Positions 15,850 to 25,320 of a DNA stretch of 50,020 bases are shown here, piece by piece (position 1 is the first letter of the stretch; every line of letters begins with the position of its first letter). Made by a program: the position numbers and the translations under genes. This DNA comes from Clostridia bacterium (GTDB lineage Bacteria; Bacillota; Clostridia; Christensenellales; Aristaeellaceae). The stretch is taken from positions 1 through 50,020 of the forward strand of contig JAFRNK010000108.1 of NCBI GenBank assembly GCA_017430225.1. The letters are read 5' to 3'. The notes under the pieces were generated by a model. That model was not told where the DNA came from and made no database searches. It saw only the letters and a program-made list of their open reading frames with translations.

Positions 15850-17049
15850 ATGAGAAGATTGGAAACGGTATTCAAGCCCGAATCGAAATACAAAGCCTTT
15901 TTTCTGTCGGTGATGACCTTCAGCCTCGCATACGGGCTGTATAAAGGCGTTATCGACAATTACCTGGCGGAGATCGTGGGGATGTCCGGCTTCGACAAGG
16001 GTGTATCAGAGTTCTTCCGTGAGCTGCCGGGTCTGCTGCTGGTATTCATTCTCGCCGCGCTGTACACTTTCTCTGCAGAGCGTATCTATAAGCTCGGGGC
16101 GCTGTTCATGCTGGCCGGCATGGCGGCGCAGGCCATGGTGGCTCCCAGCCGGGTGCTGGTCATCCTGTGCATATTCGTCTATTCTCTGGGTGACCATATG
16201 CAGCTTGGCATGCGCAATACACTAGCGTTGCAATATTCCCGGGAAGGGCGTGGCGGCGAGGCGCTGGGGCTTCAGAACGCCGCGCAGCAGATTGGTACGC
16301 TGGCCGGATTCCTGGTCATCATCGGGACCTTTTCCCTGGTAAAGGCTTCGTCCGGCCTGTACCGCATCGTCTTTGCGGCCAGCGCAGGCATTATCGGCCT
16401 GGGCTTCATTTCCAGCCTGCGCGTGACGGGCGACAGCGTTACGGACGCAAATAAAAGGCGTTTCTACTTCAGGAAGAAGTACACCAAGTACTATATGCTG
16501 GAAGTATTCTACGGCGCGCGCAAGCAGGTGTTCTTCACCTTCGGCCCGTATGTGCTGGTGCTGTTTTACGGCGCGAACGCCATGGTCATCAGCACACTGT
16601 TCGCCGTATCCTCCATCTGCGGTTTCTTCGCGTCTCCGCTGGTGGGCAAAATCATCGACCGGGTCGGCTACAAGGCAGTCATGGTGGCGGATACCCTGAT
16701 TCTTGTCATTGTTTGCTTCTTCTACGGCTTTGCCCATCACATTTTTCCGCAAAACGTTGCTTTTATCGTATGCTGCCTGAACTATATACTGGATTCGATC
16801 ATTTCACTGGCATCCATGGCCTCGAACGTTTATGTGCAGGATATCTCCGACAATGCGGACGAGGTTCGGGCGACGATCTCCACCGGTGTTTCGGTCAACC
16901 ATCTCATTACCATCTTCATCGCCCTCTTCGGCGGCTGGATCTGGAAGGCGCTGGGCATCGAGACACTGTTCATCCTTTCGGCGGTGCTGGGCCTGTGCAA
17001 CAGCGCATACGCGGCAACGATCAAAAACGGAAAAAACAAGCCCGCATGA
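15850..17049 (+). CDS. MFS transporter
   Basis: 399 residues with about twelve hydrophobic segments. The N-terminal half has MTFSLAYGLYKGVIDNYLAE and the MFS-like loop after helix 2 (SAERIYKLG, a weak motif A). The C-terminal half has VGKIIDRVGYK, a clear motif-A counterpart. The substrate is unknown. Position between a Nudix gene and the ACT-MBL gene, with gaps of 40 and 25 bases, suggests one transcript. Confidence 0.88.
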   Translation: MRRLETVFKPESKYKAFFLSVMTFSLAYGLYKGVIDNYLAEIVGMSGFDKGVSEFFRELPGLLLVFILAALYTFSAERIYKLGALFMLAGMAAQAMVAPSRVLVILCIFVYSLGDHMQLGMRNTLALQYSREGRGGEALGLQNAAQQIGTLAGFLVIIGTFSLVKASSGLYRIVFAASAGIIGLGFISSLRVTGDSVTDANKRRFYFRKKYTKYYMLEVFYGARKQVFFTFGPYVLVLFYGANAMVISTLFAVSSICGFFASPLVGKIIDRVGYKAVMVADTLILVIVCFFYGFAHHIFPQNVAFIVCCLNYILDSIISLASMASNVYVQDISDNADEVRATISTGVSVNHLITIFIALFGGWIWKALGIETLFILSAVLGLCNSAYAATIKNGKNKPA

Positions 17050-17074
17050 ACGAACACGGAAGATCAGGTGAGTT

Positions 17075-18523
17075 ATGAAGAAAACATATATCACGACGAT
17101 GCCCAACCACATCGGCGCTTTTCTGAAAGCAAGCGAGTGCTTTGCGGCACTGGGCGTCAACATTACCAGGGTAAGCTATAACAAGCCGGTGGATTCCCAC
17201 ACGCTGTTCATCGACGCTGAAGGGAGCGAAGACCAGCTGAAAGCGGCTGATGAGCAGCTCGCACAGATCGGCTATCTCCAGCACTCGGACAGTGCCAAGG
17301 GCATCGTGCTTGTGGAATTCCAACTGAGGGACGTGCCGGGCAGCGTCACGGCGGTACTTCGGATCATCAGCGAATACCGGCTGAACATTTCCTATATCAG
17401 CTCCCAGGAAAACGGCAGCGAATACCAGGCGTTCAAGATGGGCCTGTTCGTGGAGGACGAGGCTGTACTGAGGGCGTTCCTGGCGCGGGTGGAAACCCTG
17501 TGCCCGGTGCGGGTGATTGACTACAATCATTCAGAGAAGGTCTACGACAACAGCATCTTCTATCGCTCCTTCGTCTCAGGGCTGATGCAGACGCTTGAAT
17601 TGCCGGAAGAGAGCAGGGATGTTCTGCTCGTCAATTCCAACATGATCATGCAGCTGCTGGACGAAAAAGGCCTGTCGCCCTACAAGACCTTCGAGAGCAT
17701 CAGCCGCTTCGCGGAGCTGCTGTCCGCCTGCCGCGGAAGCGCCTTTTCGCCGAGGATTTCCCGGCACAAAATCACGGAAAACACCCAGATCACGCTGATC
17801 GAGCCGCCCTGCGGCAGCAACACGGCGATCCTGCAAAGCGGCAATGAGGTCCTGTTCATCGACTGTGGTTACGCGCTGTACCGACGTGAGATGGAAGCGC
17901 TCTTCCGCCGGCTGCTGCCTGCCTGGGACGGCATGCGCAAGCGCATATTCATCACCCATGCCGACCTGGACCACTGCGGGCTGCTGCCGATGTTCGACGA
18001 GGTTCTGGCCAGCGCGAAATCGGCCGAGTGCCTCGCGCTTGAATACGAAGGAAAGCCCGGCTTCCGGGAACAGAACCCGGTGCACCAGCCCTACATCAGC
18101 ATCTGCAAGACGCTGACGCGCTATGCGCCGCCAAAACCGGAAAAGGTACAGGCGCTGTGGGATGTTCCGGGCGAACAGGAAACGCCCCTTGCTCAGATGG
18201 GCTTCTTCTGCTTTGGGGAGATGTGTTTTGAGGTATTCCAAGGCGCAGGCGGCCACCTGAGAGGAGAAACCGTGCTGATCGACTTCACCCATCATGTAGC
18301 TTTTACAGGCGATATCTACGTGAACGTCCACGGAATGACCAGGGAACAGGCGACCTATAACCAATATGCGCCGGTACTGATGACTTCGGTGGATACAGAT
18401 CCAGCGCTGTGCGCGGAGGAGCGGCGGGCGGTCATGCAGCGTCTGGGCGTAGGCCAGTGGCAGATATTCGGCGCCCACGGCATGAAGAAGGATTACCAGG
18501 TATCTGAGGATAAAACCCCCTGA
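17075..18523 (+). CDS. Two ACT domains fused to a metallo-beta-lactamase-fold hydrolase
   Basis: 482 residues. Residues 1-70 and 75-150 look like two successive ACT domains (MPNHIGAFLKASECFAALGVNITRVSY; then LRDVPGSVTAVLRIISEYRLNISYISS), the small-molecule (usually amino-acid) sensing fold. From about 245 a metallo-beta-lactamase fold follows, with strand VLFIDCGY, the metal motif HADLDHCG (His295, Asp297, Asp299, His300 region) and later FTGDIYVN and GAHG. The hydrolase would act on an ester, thioester or phosphodiester under allosteric control by a ligand. Start ATG follows AGGTGAG. A bidirectional terminator ends the transcript. The architecture is uncommon. Confidence 0.8.
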   Translation: MKKTYITTMPNHIGAFLKASECFAALGVNITRVSYNKPVDSHTLFIDAEGSEDQLKAADEQLAQIGYLQHSDSAKGIVLVEFQLRDVPGSVTAVLRIISEYRLNISYISSQENGSEYQAFKMGLFVEDEAVLRAFLARVETLCPVRVIDYNHSEKVYDNSIFYRSFVSGLMQTLELPEESRDVLLVNSNMIMQLLDEKGLSPYKTFESISRFAELLSACRGSAFSPRISRHKITENTQITLIEPPCGSNTAILQSGNEVLFIDCGYALYRREMEALFRRLLPAWDGMRKRIFITHADLDHCGLLPMFDEVLASAKSAECLALEYEGKPGFREQNPVHQPYISICKTLTRYAPPKPEKVQALWDVPGEQETPLAQMGFFCFGEMCFEVFQGAGGHLRGETVLIDFTHHVAFTGDIYVNVHGMTREQATYNQYAPVLMTSVDTDPALCAEERRAVMQRLGVGQWQIFGAHGMKKDYQVSEDKTP

Positions 18524-18538
18524 AAACAGATTACACTG

Positions 18539-18570
18539 AAAAAGCCGGTCCTGAAATGAACCGGCTTTTT
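18539..18570. terminator. Bidirectional terminator
   Basis: Stem AAAAAGCCGGT / ACCGGCTTTTT (18539-18549 and 18560-18570) with a 10-base loop. It sits between the convergent ACT-MBL and TlpA-like genes and has T-runs in both directions. Confidence 0.9.
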
Positions 18571-18601
18571 CATTACCTTGACTCGCAATACAGAGAACGT
18601 C

Positions 18602-19882
18602 TCACTTTTTCCAGACGTGCAGCACCCATTCGCCATAGGTGTCTTTGGTATAGAATTCAAAACCAGAATCGGCACTGTAACCGTCCGGAACTTTGAGCAG
18701 CTGTACATGATAGACGCCCGGCGCGCCATTGAAAGTGATCGTGCCGGTCGCATCGCCCGCCGCCATGGTACAGGTCGTATCCGTACAGAAATTGACGTAC
18801 ACTTTCGGGACCGGCGCTCCGTTCTGGTCGACCACATGCAGGACATACGCCTGCAGAGATTCTTCCTGAACCGGTTTTACGGACTCCCACCGGGCATTCC
18901 CATATCCGTACGCTTCCAGCATCGCAACTACTTCATCGATGTATTTCTCGTCCGGTATCAGTACGATTTCAAGCGCTTCAGGGTCGGTAATGCTGAGGTT
19001 CAGGTCCATCATCACGCATTCGGCTATATGGCTTTCATCGGCCGCTGAGGGCATCGGAGCTTCATAAACGAACGCGCCGATTTCCGGATCGTAAAGATCC
19101 GAGACAACTTTTATATCCTGTGTATTGTTCACATAGTAACTGAAAACCATTTCAGTCAGGTCATCATTCGCTTTGATCTCCATCCGCAGATGAGCCGTAT
19201 CATCCGGAACCACATATATTGTCACCGGATCCTTCAACCCGTCCGCATAGAGAATGATATTCCTGACGTCTTGATTCGCTGCGGTCAGCGACCGAACTGC
19301 GGAAACCGGAAAAGCGGCAGTGGACGTATCCGGCGGTGTCTCCGTCAGGGAAACCGTTTCGGTATAACTGTCGCCGAGAAAAGCTTTCACGGCGCGCTCT
19401 GCATCATTTTCGGAAAGGAAAGCACTGACACGGACAAAACCGACATTGCCGAAACGGTCTACAATCAGCGTATCCGGTATGGACGTGACGCCGAGCAGCT
19501 GATGCACCCCACTGTCATCGTCGCGGCCCATGGGAAAAGCAATGCCGTGAGCCTGCCGGTATTCCTCGATCAGCTCCAATGTATCATTCGTCCCGACAGA
19601 CAGCGCAATAAAGGCAACGCGGTCGCTATACTTTTCATACAGATTATTCAGGAGTGGGAACTCCCTCTCGCACGGCCCGCACCATGTCGCCCAGATATTG
19701 ATCACGACGGCTTCATGATCTTTCAGCGCTTCGGACAGGGTAAAGGTCTTTCCCTCCGAGTCCGTCACCGTGAAATCCGGAAGGGGTTTCCCCAGGATTC
19801 CGGCGGCATCCGCCGCCGCATTCCCCAGATACAGGGTCAGTGCAAGGACCAGCATCAGCATAAGAGCAGCTGTCTTTTTCAT
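18602..19882 (-). CDS. Secreted TlpA-like thioredoxin with C-terminal Ig/transthyretin-like domain
   Basis: 426 residues. The signal peptide is residues 1-25 (ends NAAADA). The thioredoxin domain is about 30-170, with WCGPC at 67-71 and a cis-Pro region TSIPDTLIVD, so it is a redox-active periplasm-like/exported TlpA/ResA protein. A second domain follows (about 190-330). Near the C-terminus is a beta-sandwich of SpaA/carboxypeptidase-regulatory type (about 345-426, with VVDQNGAPVPKVYVNF, a GTITFNGAPG loop and YHVQLLKVP). The extra domains suggest binding to the wall or to a partner. Ribosome site AGAGGT; no lipobox Cys is seen. Confidence 0.85.
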   Translation of the reverse strand: MKKTAALMLMLVLALTLYLGNAAADAAGILGKPLPDFTVTDSEGKTFTLSEALKDHEAVVINIWATWCGPCEREFPLLNNLYEKYSDRVAFIALSVGTNDTLELIEEYRQAHGIAFPMGRDDDSGVHQLLGVTSIPDTLIVDRFGNVGFVRVSAFLSENDAERAVKAFLGDSYTETVSLTETPPDTSTAAFPVSAVRSLTAANQDVRNIILYADGLKDPVTIYVVPDDTAHLRMEIKANDDLTEMVFSYYVNNTQDIKVVSDLYDPEIGAFVYEAPMPSAADESHIAECVMMDLNLSITDPEALEIVLIPDEKYIDEVVAMLEAYGYGNARWESVKPVQEESLQAYVLHVVDQNGAPVPKVYVNFCTDTTCTMAAGDATGTITFNGAPGVYHVQLLKVPDGYSADSGFEFYTKDTYGEWVLHVWKK

Positions 19883-19978
19883 CGTTCATACCTCTTTTTT
19901 TGATTTCTTTGAGTTTGTTCATCCGTCTCGGAATGCAGTCCGATATATTATAAGGCTTTCAGACCTTGTTCCGTTGTA

Positions 19979-20395
19979 TCACAGCATATCGCGGATAAAC
20001 CGGTTTGCTTCCTCCAGCACCCGCCGTGTGCCTTCATGTTCGAACAGCCCCAGCGCTTCTTCGTAGGGGAGCAGCAGGACGCGCCGGATTTCCCCCTGCC
20101 GCGGCGAAAGCGGTTCACCGTCGTATTCTGCCAGGAAATACGTCACCCGCTTGCTCGTGCCGGGCTTTTCGGCCAGCTCGTATTCGTCCTGCGCACGGAA
20201 GCCGTCAAGCAGCACCGGTGTCCAGCCGATCTCTTCAAGCACTTCACGCCGCGCTGTCTCAGTTTCGGTCTCTCCCGCTTCCATATGGCCCTTGGGGAAG
20301 CTGTACGCGCCTTCCTGTTCCTGCACGATCACAAACAGGATTTGTCCTTCCCTTCTGGCAAACACGACAGCTCCGCACGATCTTTCCCAATTCAT
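19979..20395 (-). CDS. Nudix hydrolase (Ap4A-hydrolase-like)
   Basis: 138 residues. The Nudix box is GHMEAGETETETARREVLEEIG at about 37-58, and the N-terminal SCGAVVFAR and YSFPKGH are typical of bis(5'-nucleosyl)-tetraphosphatase-type small Nudix enzymes. It probably cleans up dinucleoside polyphosphates or related nucleotides. AAAGGAAA precedes the ATG. It is a single gene, read towards the TlpA-like gene. Confidence 0.88.
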   Translation of the reverse strand: MNWERSCGAVVFARREGQILFVIVQEQEGAYSFPKGHMEAGETETETARREVLEEIGWTPVLLDGFRAQDEYELAEKPGTSKRVTYFLAEYDGEPLSPRQGEIRRVLLLPYEEALGLFEHEGTRRVLEEANRFIRDML

Positions 20396-20584
20396 ACGGT
20401 TTTCCTTTCAAGAATCAGCGTTGCTTTGAACAGTGGTTGCAGAAGCATTATACACAAATGGATGCACATTCGCAAGCACAGTTCAATTCATGCTTGAACC
20501 GTATTTCACTTTTTCAAGGTCCGCCCGCTGGTAAAATACTTGCCCGGCTGTTATGCTTGGCATATCAGAAAGGGGGGATGTACC

Positions 20585-20647
20585 ATGGCCGGTGTCAGGA
20601 AAACAACTGTACCAGAAGATCCTAATAAAACCACGACAGGAAAGTAG
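20585..20647 (+). CDS. Tiny ORF of 20 codons ahead of the 20657 gene
   Basis: ATG at 20585 follows a strong GGGGGGATG-type purine run (AAAGGGGGG at 20571-20579) at a good distance. The frame MAGVRKTTVPEDPNKTTTGK ends in TAG nine bases before the next start codon. It could be a real microprotein or a leader that couples translation. There is no homology knowledge to support it; the case rests on the ribosome site and spacing only. Confidence 0.35.
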   Translation: MAGVRKTTVPEDPNKTTTGK

Positions 20648-20656
20648 GGCTGCGAA

Positions 20657-21022
20657 ATGAGTATCTGCAAAGCGTTTTTGATGGATGACCCCAGGGAGGC
20701 GTACACGCATATCCGGAAGAATTTTGAGACGGTGACGGAATACGGCGACTTTGCCTATGGGCATGCCCTGTACACCTGGGACGACGGGCACCGGACGCTC
20801 GGCCGCTGCCGTGAATGCGGCGCGCTCATCATGGTCCAGCGTTCCGAATTTCACAGTTTTACGGATGACGACAGCTATTACGCGGATTTTTTCCCGATCG
20901 AAAGCGTCCGGGAAGCGGAGCAGCTGAACCGCAATTACGACGGCTTCGCGATCGAGCACGATTTCCCCCGCCGTTACCTCATGGAGACGAATTTCCGTCT
21001 GTCCTGGTCCCACAGTAAATAA
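20657..21022 (+). CDS. Conserved hypothetical small protein with CxxC
   Basis: 121 residues, not recognised. A single CRECG pair at about 49-53 follows TLGRC, so a three-cysteine metal site is possible. The rest is polar, with DDDSYYADFFPIES and a C-terminal aromatic basic end. No signal peptide or membrane segment is seen. It starts nine bases after the tiny ORF and precedes, on the same strand, the independent mscS promoter. Confidence 0.7.
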   Translation: MSICKAFLMDDPREAYTHIRKNFETVTEYGDFAYGHALYTWDDGHRTLGRCRECGALIMVQRSEFHSFTDDDSYYADFFPIESVREAEQLNRNYDGFAIEHDFPRRYLMETNFRLSWSHSK

Positions 21023-21047
21023 ATACATTAAAACGCCCGTCCGGCTC

Positions 21048-21076
21048 TTGCAAAACCTTCTCAAATTCTATATACT
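21048..21076 (+). promoter_or_regulatory. Promoter of the MscS-type channel gene
   Basis: TTGCAA at 21048-21053, 17-base spacer, TATACT at 21071-21076, about 46 bases before the start codon. Confidence 0.65.
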
Positions 21077-21122
21077 GTCAGCAGAATCAATCCGCAAATC
21101 AATATTATGAGGAGGTATCGAT

Positions 21123-21911
21123 ATGGAGAAAATCAAAGATATGCTGGCCGGAGCCGGCGGGAACATCGTACTGGCGCTCATCGTCACCATCGTCGGGTAC
21201 TTTGTGATCAAGTATGTGATGAAGGCGCTCAAGAAACTGAAGAGCTTCGAAAAGCTGGATCAGACGGTCGTCCGCTTCGTGCTCAACTTCATCAAGTGGC
21301 TGCTGTACATCATGCTGATCATCGCAGTCATCAACATTCTGGGCGTGCCGATGGCACAGGTCATCGCGGTGCTGGCTTCCGCCGGCGTGGCGATCGGACT
21401 CGCCCTGCAGGGCGCCCTGAGCAACCTGGCCGGCGGTATCCTGCTGATGGTCCTCCGCCCGTTCAAGGTCGGCGACTATGTGGACGCAGCCGGGGCCAGC
21501 GGTTTTGTACACTCCATCAACCTGTTCTATACGGTCATTATGACCATTGACAACAAGCGCGTCACCGTACCCAACGGCAGCCTGATGAACGCCAACGTGG
21601 TCGATTACACGGCTGAGCCCCTGCGCCGGGTCGACCTGGTCTTCGCCTGCGCCAAGAGCGAAAAACCCGCTGAAATCCAGCAGTGCATCCTCGACACGGT
21701 GGCTACCAGCCAGTTCGCGCTTCAGGATCCGGCGCCGTTCGCCCATATCAGCGGCGGTACCAACGAATCCATGGAGTTCACCGTCCGTGTATGGTGCAAG
21801 ACCGAAAACTACTGGGATCTTTACTTCGAACTCAACCAGATCATCGTCGAGGCCTTCGCCGCGAAGGGCGTCCAGGCGCCCGCGATGCGCATCCTGAACG
21901 AGAAAGCCTGA
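21123..21911 (+). CDS. Small-conductance mechanosensitive channel (MscS family)
   Basis: 262 residues, the length of E. coli MscS. An N-terminal helix and TM2 lead to the pore helix TM3, rich in Ala/Gly (VLASAGVAIGLALQGALSNLAGG, about residues 79-101), followed by the beta domain with LRPFKVGDYV and VTVPNGSLMN, both hallmarks of the family. It opens on membrane tension to release solutes on hypo-osmotic shock. GAGG lies before the ATG and a terminator follows directly. Confidence 0.93.
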   Translation: MEKIKDMLAGAGGNIVLALIVTIVGYFVIKYVMKALKKLKSFEKLDQTVVRFVLNFIKWLLYIMLIIAVINILGVPMAQVIAVLASAGVAIGLALQGALSNLAGGILLMVLRPFKVGDYVDAAGASGFVHSINLFYTVIMTIDNKRVTVPNGSLMNANVVDYTAEPLRRVDLVFACAKSEKPAEIQQCILDTVATSQFALQDPAPFAHISGGTNESMEFTVRVWCKTENYWDLYFELNQIIVEAFAAKGVQAPAMRILNEKA

Positions 21912-21927
21912 GAACTGCAATAAAGAT

Positions 21928-21957
21928 GGGCTGTTGCGCTGCAACAGCCCGTTTTTT
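21928..21957 (+). terminator. Terminator of the MscS-type gene
   Basis: 10-bp perfect stem GGGCTGTTGC / GCAACAGCCC with a 3-base loop, followed by GTTTTTT. The T-run overlaps the stop codon of the convergent DUF2130 gene. Confidence 0.9.
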
Positions 21958-23143
21958 AGTCTAATTCCACACCCGCTTCTTCAAATTTCTCACGCATCGT
22001 GGGATTGCCCTTGGTCAGCTTTTTGATGGTCAGATCCTGTGCCTTGTCGTTGGCCAGGCGCAGCTGGTTTTCTGATTTCGTCAGGGATTCCTTGACACGC
22101 TCAAGGTGCTTGATCGTCTCGTCGATCTCGTCGATCGCCTTGCTGAAATGCTGGCTGGCAAGCTGGTAATTGCGGCCGAATTTATCCTTGAAGTCCAGCA
22201 TGGCCTGCTCAAACTGCCGCACGTCCAGGTTCTGCTGCCGGGCTACCGCTAAATCCCGCCTCGTCTCGACATTCGACAGCGCTGCGTTTCGCAGCAGGGA
22301 AATAAGCGGGATAAAGAACTGCGGGCGGATAATAAACATTTTTTCATACCGATAGGCCGTTACGATGCCCGCGTTGTAGTATTCGCTGTCCGGTTCCAGC
22401 ATCGTGACCAAAACAGCGTATTCGCACTCCTTCTTGCGGCGGTCCTTGTCCAGCTTGTCGAGAAAGTCCTCGTTTTTGTGCTTCTTTTCGGTATTGTCCG
22501 CTTCGTTTTTCATCTCGAACATGATGGAAAGCAGCGGTATCCCGTCTTCGGTTGCCTCACGGTAGATGAAGTCGCCCTTCGTACCGCCGATCACTTCGTT
22601 GTCTTTCTCGAAATACGCATGCGGGAAGGCCATCATGCGCACCTGGTTGAACGCGGTCAGGCAGTGCTGTTCCAGGCTTTCGCCGATCATTTTCGTGGAT
22701 TGGCGGAGTTTGAAGTCCTTGTACTGCTCCACCTCGGCTTCCAGGCGGACGACCTCAGTTTTATGGGCCTCGCGCATGCTCTGTTCGCGGATCTCGGCAG
22801 CCTGCTGTTCCTGGATGATCCTGCCACGGAGTTCGAGGATTTCGGTTTCCTTCGCCTGAACGGCGGCGGAAACCGCCAGCTGCTTCTCCGTCGCAGCAGC
22901 CCTCACCTGCTCCTGAAGGCGGAGGATTTCCATATCCTTCTTCGCGAGTTCCCGCTCGTGGCCCGATTTCGCTTCCGTCAGCGCGGCACGCGCGCGCGCC
23001 TCCAGCTCGCGGTGCAGGACGCTTTCCCGCTCGCGCATCTCCTTGTCGAACTGTTCCGTTCGGACCTGGGCCAGGATAGCGGCATAGCCTGCCTCGTCCA
23101 CCTGGAATACTTTGCCGCAATGCGGGCATTTGATCTCGTTCAT
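21956..23143 (-). CDS. DUF2130 domain-containing protein
   Basis: 395 residues. The N-terminal zinc-knuckle-like CPHCGKVF (Cys6, Cys9) is followed by a long charged coiled coil (about 40-150). The DUF2130 core comes next, with GDFIYRE and SIMFEMKNE in a restriction-endonuclease-like arrangement (Asp, Glu-x-Lys), and a second helical region closes the protein. The family is widespread and of unknown role; a nuclease fold has been proposed for it. AAGGAG precedes the ATG. It is a single gene divergent from tig. Confidence 0.88.
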   Translation of the reverse strand: MNEIKCPHCGKVFQVDEAGYAAILAQVRTEQFDKEMRERESVLHRELEARARAALTEAKSGHERELAKKDMEILRLQEQVRAAATEKQLAVSAAVQAKETEILELRGRIIQEQQAAEIREQSMREAHKTEVVRLEAEVEQYKDFKLRQSTKMIGESLEQHCLTAFNQVRMMAFPHAYFEKDNEVIGGTKGDFIYREATEDGIPLLSIMFEMKNEADNTEKKHKNEDFLDKLDKDRRKKECEYAVLVTMLEPDSEYYNAGIVTAYRYEKMFIIRPQFFIPLISLLRNAALSNVETRRDLAVARQQNLDVRQFEQAMLDFKDKFGRNYQLASQHFSKAIDEIDETIKHLERVKESLTKSENQLRLANDKAQDLTIKKLTKGNPTMREKFEEAGVELD

Positions 23144-23322
23144 ATCGTTCTCTCCTTTGCAGGCAATACACGTTTTCCGATTGAATTCCCGAAAAGTGTA
23201 TCACGGATCTGTTTTTGTTGCAATTCCCGATTTTTATGCTTGCCAATCCCATATAATTGTAGTAATATATTTAGTCGACGTCAGAAAATGACGTTGGTAC
23301 AATCAAAACGGAGGAATGCATC

Positions 23323-24711
23323 ATGTCCAGCACAGTCGAGAAGATTTCCGGCAATCAAGTCCGAATTCACTTTGATATTCCGGCGGAAACGTACGAAGCC
23401 GCTATTCAGAAGGTTTATCTGAAGATGCGCGGCAGGATCCGCGTCCCCGGTTTCCGGCCCGGCAAGGCCCCGCGCAAGGTCATCGAGAATATGTACGGCG
23501 CGGAAGTATTCTATGAGGACGCCTTCAACGACGTCGCCCAGGAGCAGTATGACGCCGCCATCGAAGAGCACGACCTCTTCCCCGTGGACCAGCCCACCGT
23601 GGACAACGTTGACCAGATGAAGGCCGGCGAAGACCTCAAATTCTCCATCACCGTGTATGTGAAGCCCGAAGTGACCCTGGGGCAGTATGAAGGCCTGAAG
23701 GTGACCCGCTTCGTGCACACCGTCACCGACGAGGAGATCGACCGCCGCATCCAGCAGGATGTCGACAAGGCGACCACCGCCGAGGACGTCGAAGGCCGTC
23801 CCGTGCAGGAAGGCGATACCGTCAAGCTGAACTATTCCGGTTCCGTGGACGGCGTCAAGTTTGAAGGCGGCACCGCTGAAAACCAGACCCTGGAAATCGG
23901 CAGCCATGCCTTTATCCCCGGCTTTGAAGAGCAGCTGGTCGGCATGAGCATCGGCGACGAAAAGACCATCCAGGTCACCTTCCCCGAAAAGTATCACGCT
24001 GAAGATCTCGCCGGCAAGAAGGCCGACTTCGAAGTCAAGATCCTCGGCATCCAGCAGGCCGTGAAGCCAGAACTGGACGACGATTTCGCCGCGGACGTCT
24101 CCGATTACAGCACTTTCGCCGAGTACAAGGAAGCGATCGTGAAGGAACTGCAGGAGAATGCCGACAAGAACACCAAGACCCGTCTGGAAAACGACCTGAT
24201 CCAGCAGGCGACCGACGCGGCGGACTGCGACATCCCCGAAGCGATGGTCACCCGCCAACTGGAGATGATGAAGCAGCGCCTCAAGTACAACATGATGTAC
24301 CAGGGCCTGAAGTTTGAAGACTATCTCAAGTACACCGGCCAGACAGACGCCGACGTCGACGAACAGAACCGCCCGCAGGCCCTGAACGAGATCAAGTCCG
24401 AGCTGGTGATGGAAGCCATCGTCGCCAAGGAACAGCCCGAAGTGACTGACGACGACGTCGAAAAGCAGACCGAAGAGCGCGCCAAGCGCTACGGCCGCCC
24501 CGTGGAGTCCTACCGCGAGAACATGAACGAGCGCGAGATGGAAAGCATCCGCGAGGAAGTCAAGATGCGCAAGGTGCTCGATAAGATGATCGACACCGCC
24601 GTGATCGAAGACAAGGACGACAAGGACCAGGTGAACCTGGACCAGATGGCTGACGATATGATGCAGGTCGTGGATAACCTCGAAGATCAGCCTGAAGACG
24701 AGCAGAAATAA
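23323..24711 (+). CDS. tig: Trigger factor
   Basis: 462 residues. The N-terminal ribosome-binding domain has the signature GFRPGKAPRKVIE (about 45-57). The FKBP-type peptidyl-prolyl isomerase domain (about 160-245) has DTVKLNYSGSVDGVKFEGG and PGFEEQLVGM, and the helical C-terminal chaperone domain follows. It binds nascent chains at the ribosome exit tunnel. The ATG follows GGAGG. It is first in the classic order tig-clpP-clpX, only 9 bases from clpP. A TATAAT at 23252-23257 is a probable -10 box, and a short inverted repeat CGACGTCA / TGACGTTG lies in the leader (23276-23296). Confidence 0.97.
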   Translation: MSSTVEKISGNQVRIHFDIPAETYEAAIQKVYLKMRGRIRVPGFRPGKAPRKVIENMYGAEVFYEDAFNDVAQEQYDAAIEEHDLFPVDQPTVDNVDQMKAGEDLKFSITVYVKPEVTLGQYEGLKVTRFVHTVTDEEIDRRIQQDVDKATTAEDVEGRPVQEGDTVKLNYSGSVDGVKFEGGTAENQTLEIGSHAFIPGFEEQLVGMSIGDEKTIQVTFPEKYHAEDLAGKKADFEVKILGIQQAVKPELDDDFAADVSDYSTFAEYKEAIVKELQENADKNTKTRLENDLIQQATDAADCDIPEAMVTRQLEMMKQRLKYNMMYQGLKFEDYLKYTGQTDADVDEQNRPQALNEIKSELVMEAIVAKEQPEVTDDDVEKQTEERAKRYGRPVESYRENMNEREMESIREEVKMRKVLDKMIDTAVIEDKDDKDQVNLDQMADDMMQVVDNLEDQPEDEQK

Positions 24712-24720
24712 GGAGACACA

Positions 24721-25320
24721 ATGTCCATACCCTATGTAATCGAAGAAACCGGCCGCGGCGAGCGCGGGTTTGACATCTACTCCCGCCTCCTGCGCGACCG
24801 TATCATCTTCCTGGGCAGCGCCATCGACGACAACGTGGCCAACGTCGTTGTCGCCCAGCTGCTCTTCCTCGAACGGGAAAACCCGGACGCGGATATCTCC
24901 CTGTATATCAACAGCCCCGGCGGCTCTGTGACGGCGGGCATGGCGATCTACGATACCATGAACTACGTCCGCTGCCCCGTGCGCACCGTGTGCGTCGGGC
25001 TCGCGGCGTCCATGGGTGCTTTCCTGCTGATGGCCGGTGAAAAGGGCAAGCGCTTGGCTCTGCCCAACAGCGAGGTCATGATTCACCAGCCCTCCGGCGG
25101 CGCCCAGGGTCAGGCGACCGACGTGCGCATCCAGGCGGAATGGCTGCTCAAAACCAAGCAGAAGATGAACCGCCTGATGTCTGAAATGACCGGCAAGCCC
25201 ATCGAACAGCTGGAGCTGGACGTGGAGCGCGACCATTTCATGAACGCCCAGGAAGCGCTGGAATACGGCATCATTGACGAGATCTTCCAGCCCCAGGCGA
25301 AGGTGAAGCAGAATGGCTAA
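24721..25320 (+). CDS. clpP: ATP-dependent Clp protease proteolytic subunit
   Basis: 199 residues. The catalytic triad is visible: Ser98 in AASMGA, His122 in MIHQPSGG and Asp171 in LDVERDHFM. It forms the double-heptamer proteolytic chamber used with ClpX. The N-terminus [24 protein letters not shown] is canonical. It overlaps clpX by 8 bases. Confidence 0.98.
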   Translation: MSIPYVIEETGRGERGFDIYSRLLRDRIIFLGSAIDDNVANVVVAQLLFLERENPDADISLYINSPGGSVTAGMAIYDTMNYVRCPVRTVCVGLAASMGAFLLMAGEKGKRLALPNSEVMIHQPSGGAQGQATDVRIQAEWLLKTKQKMNRLMSEMTGKPIEQLELDVERDHFMNAQEALEYGIIDEIFQPQAKVKQNG

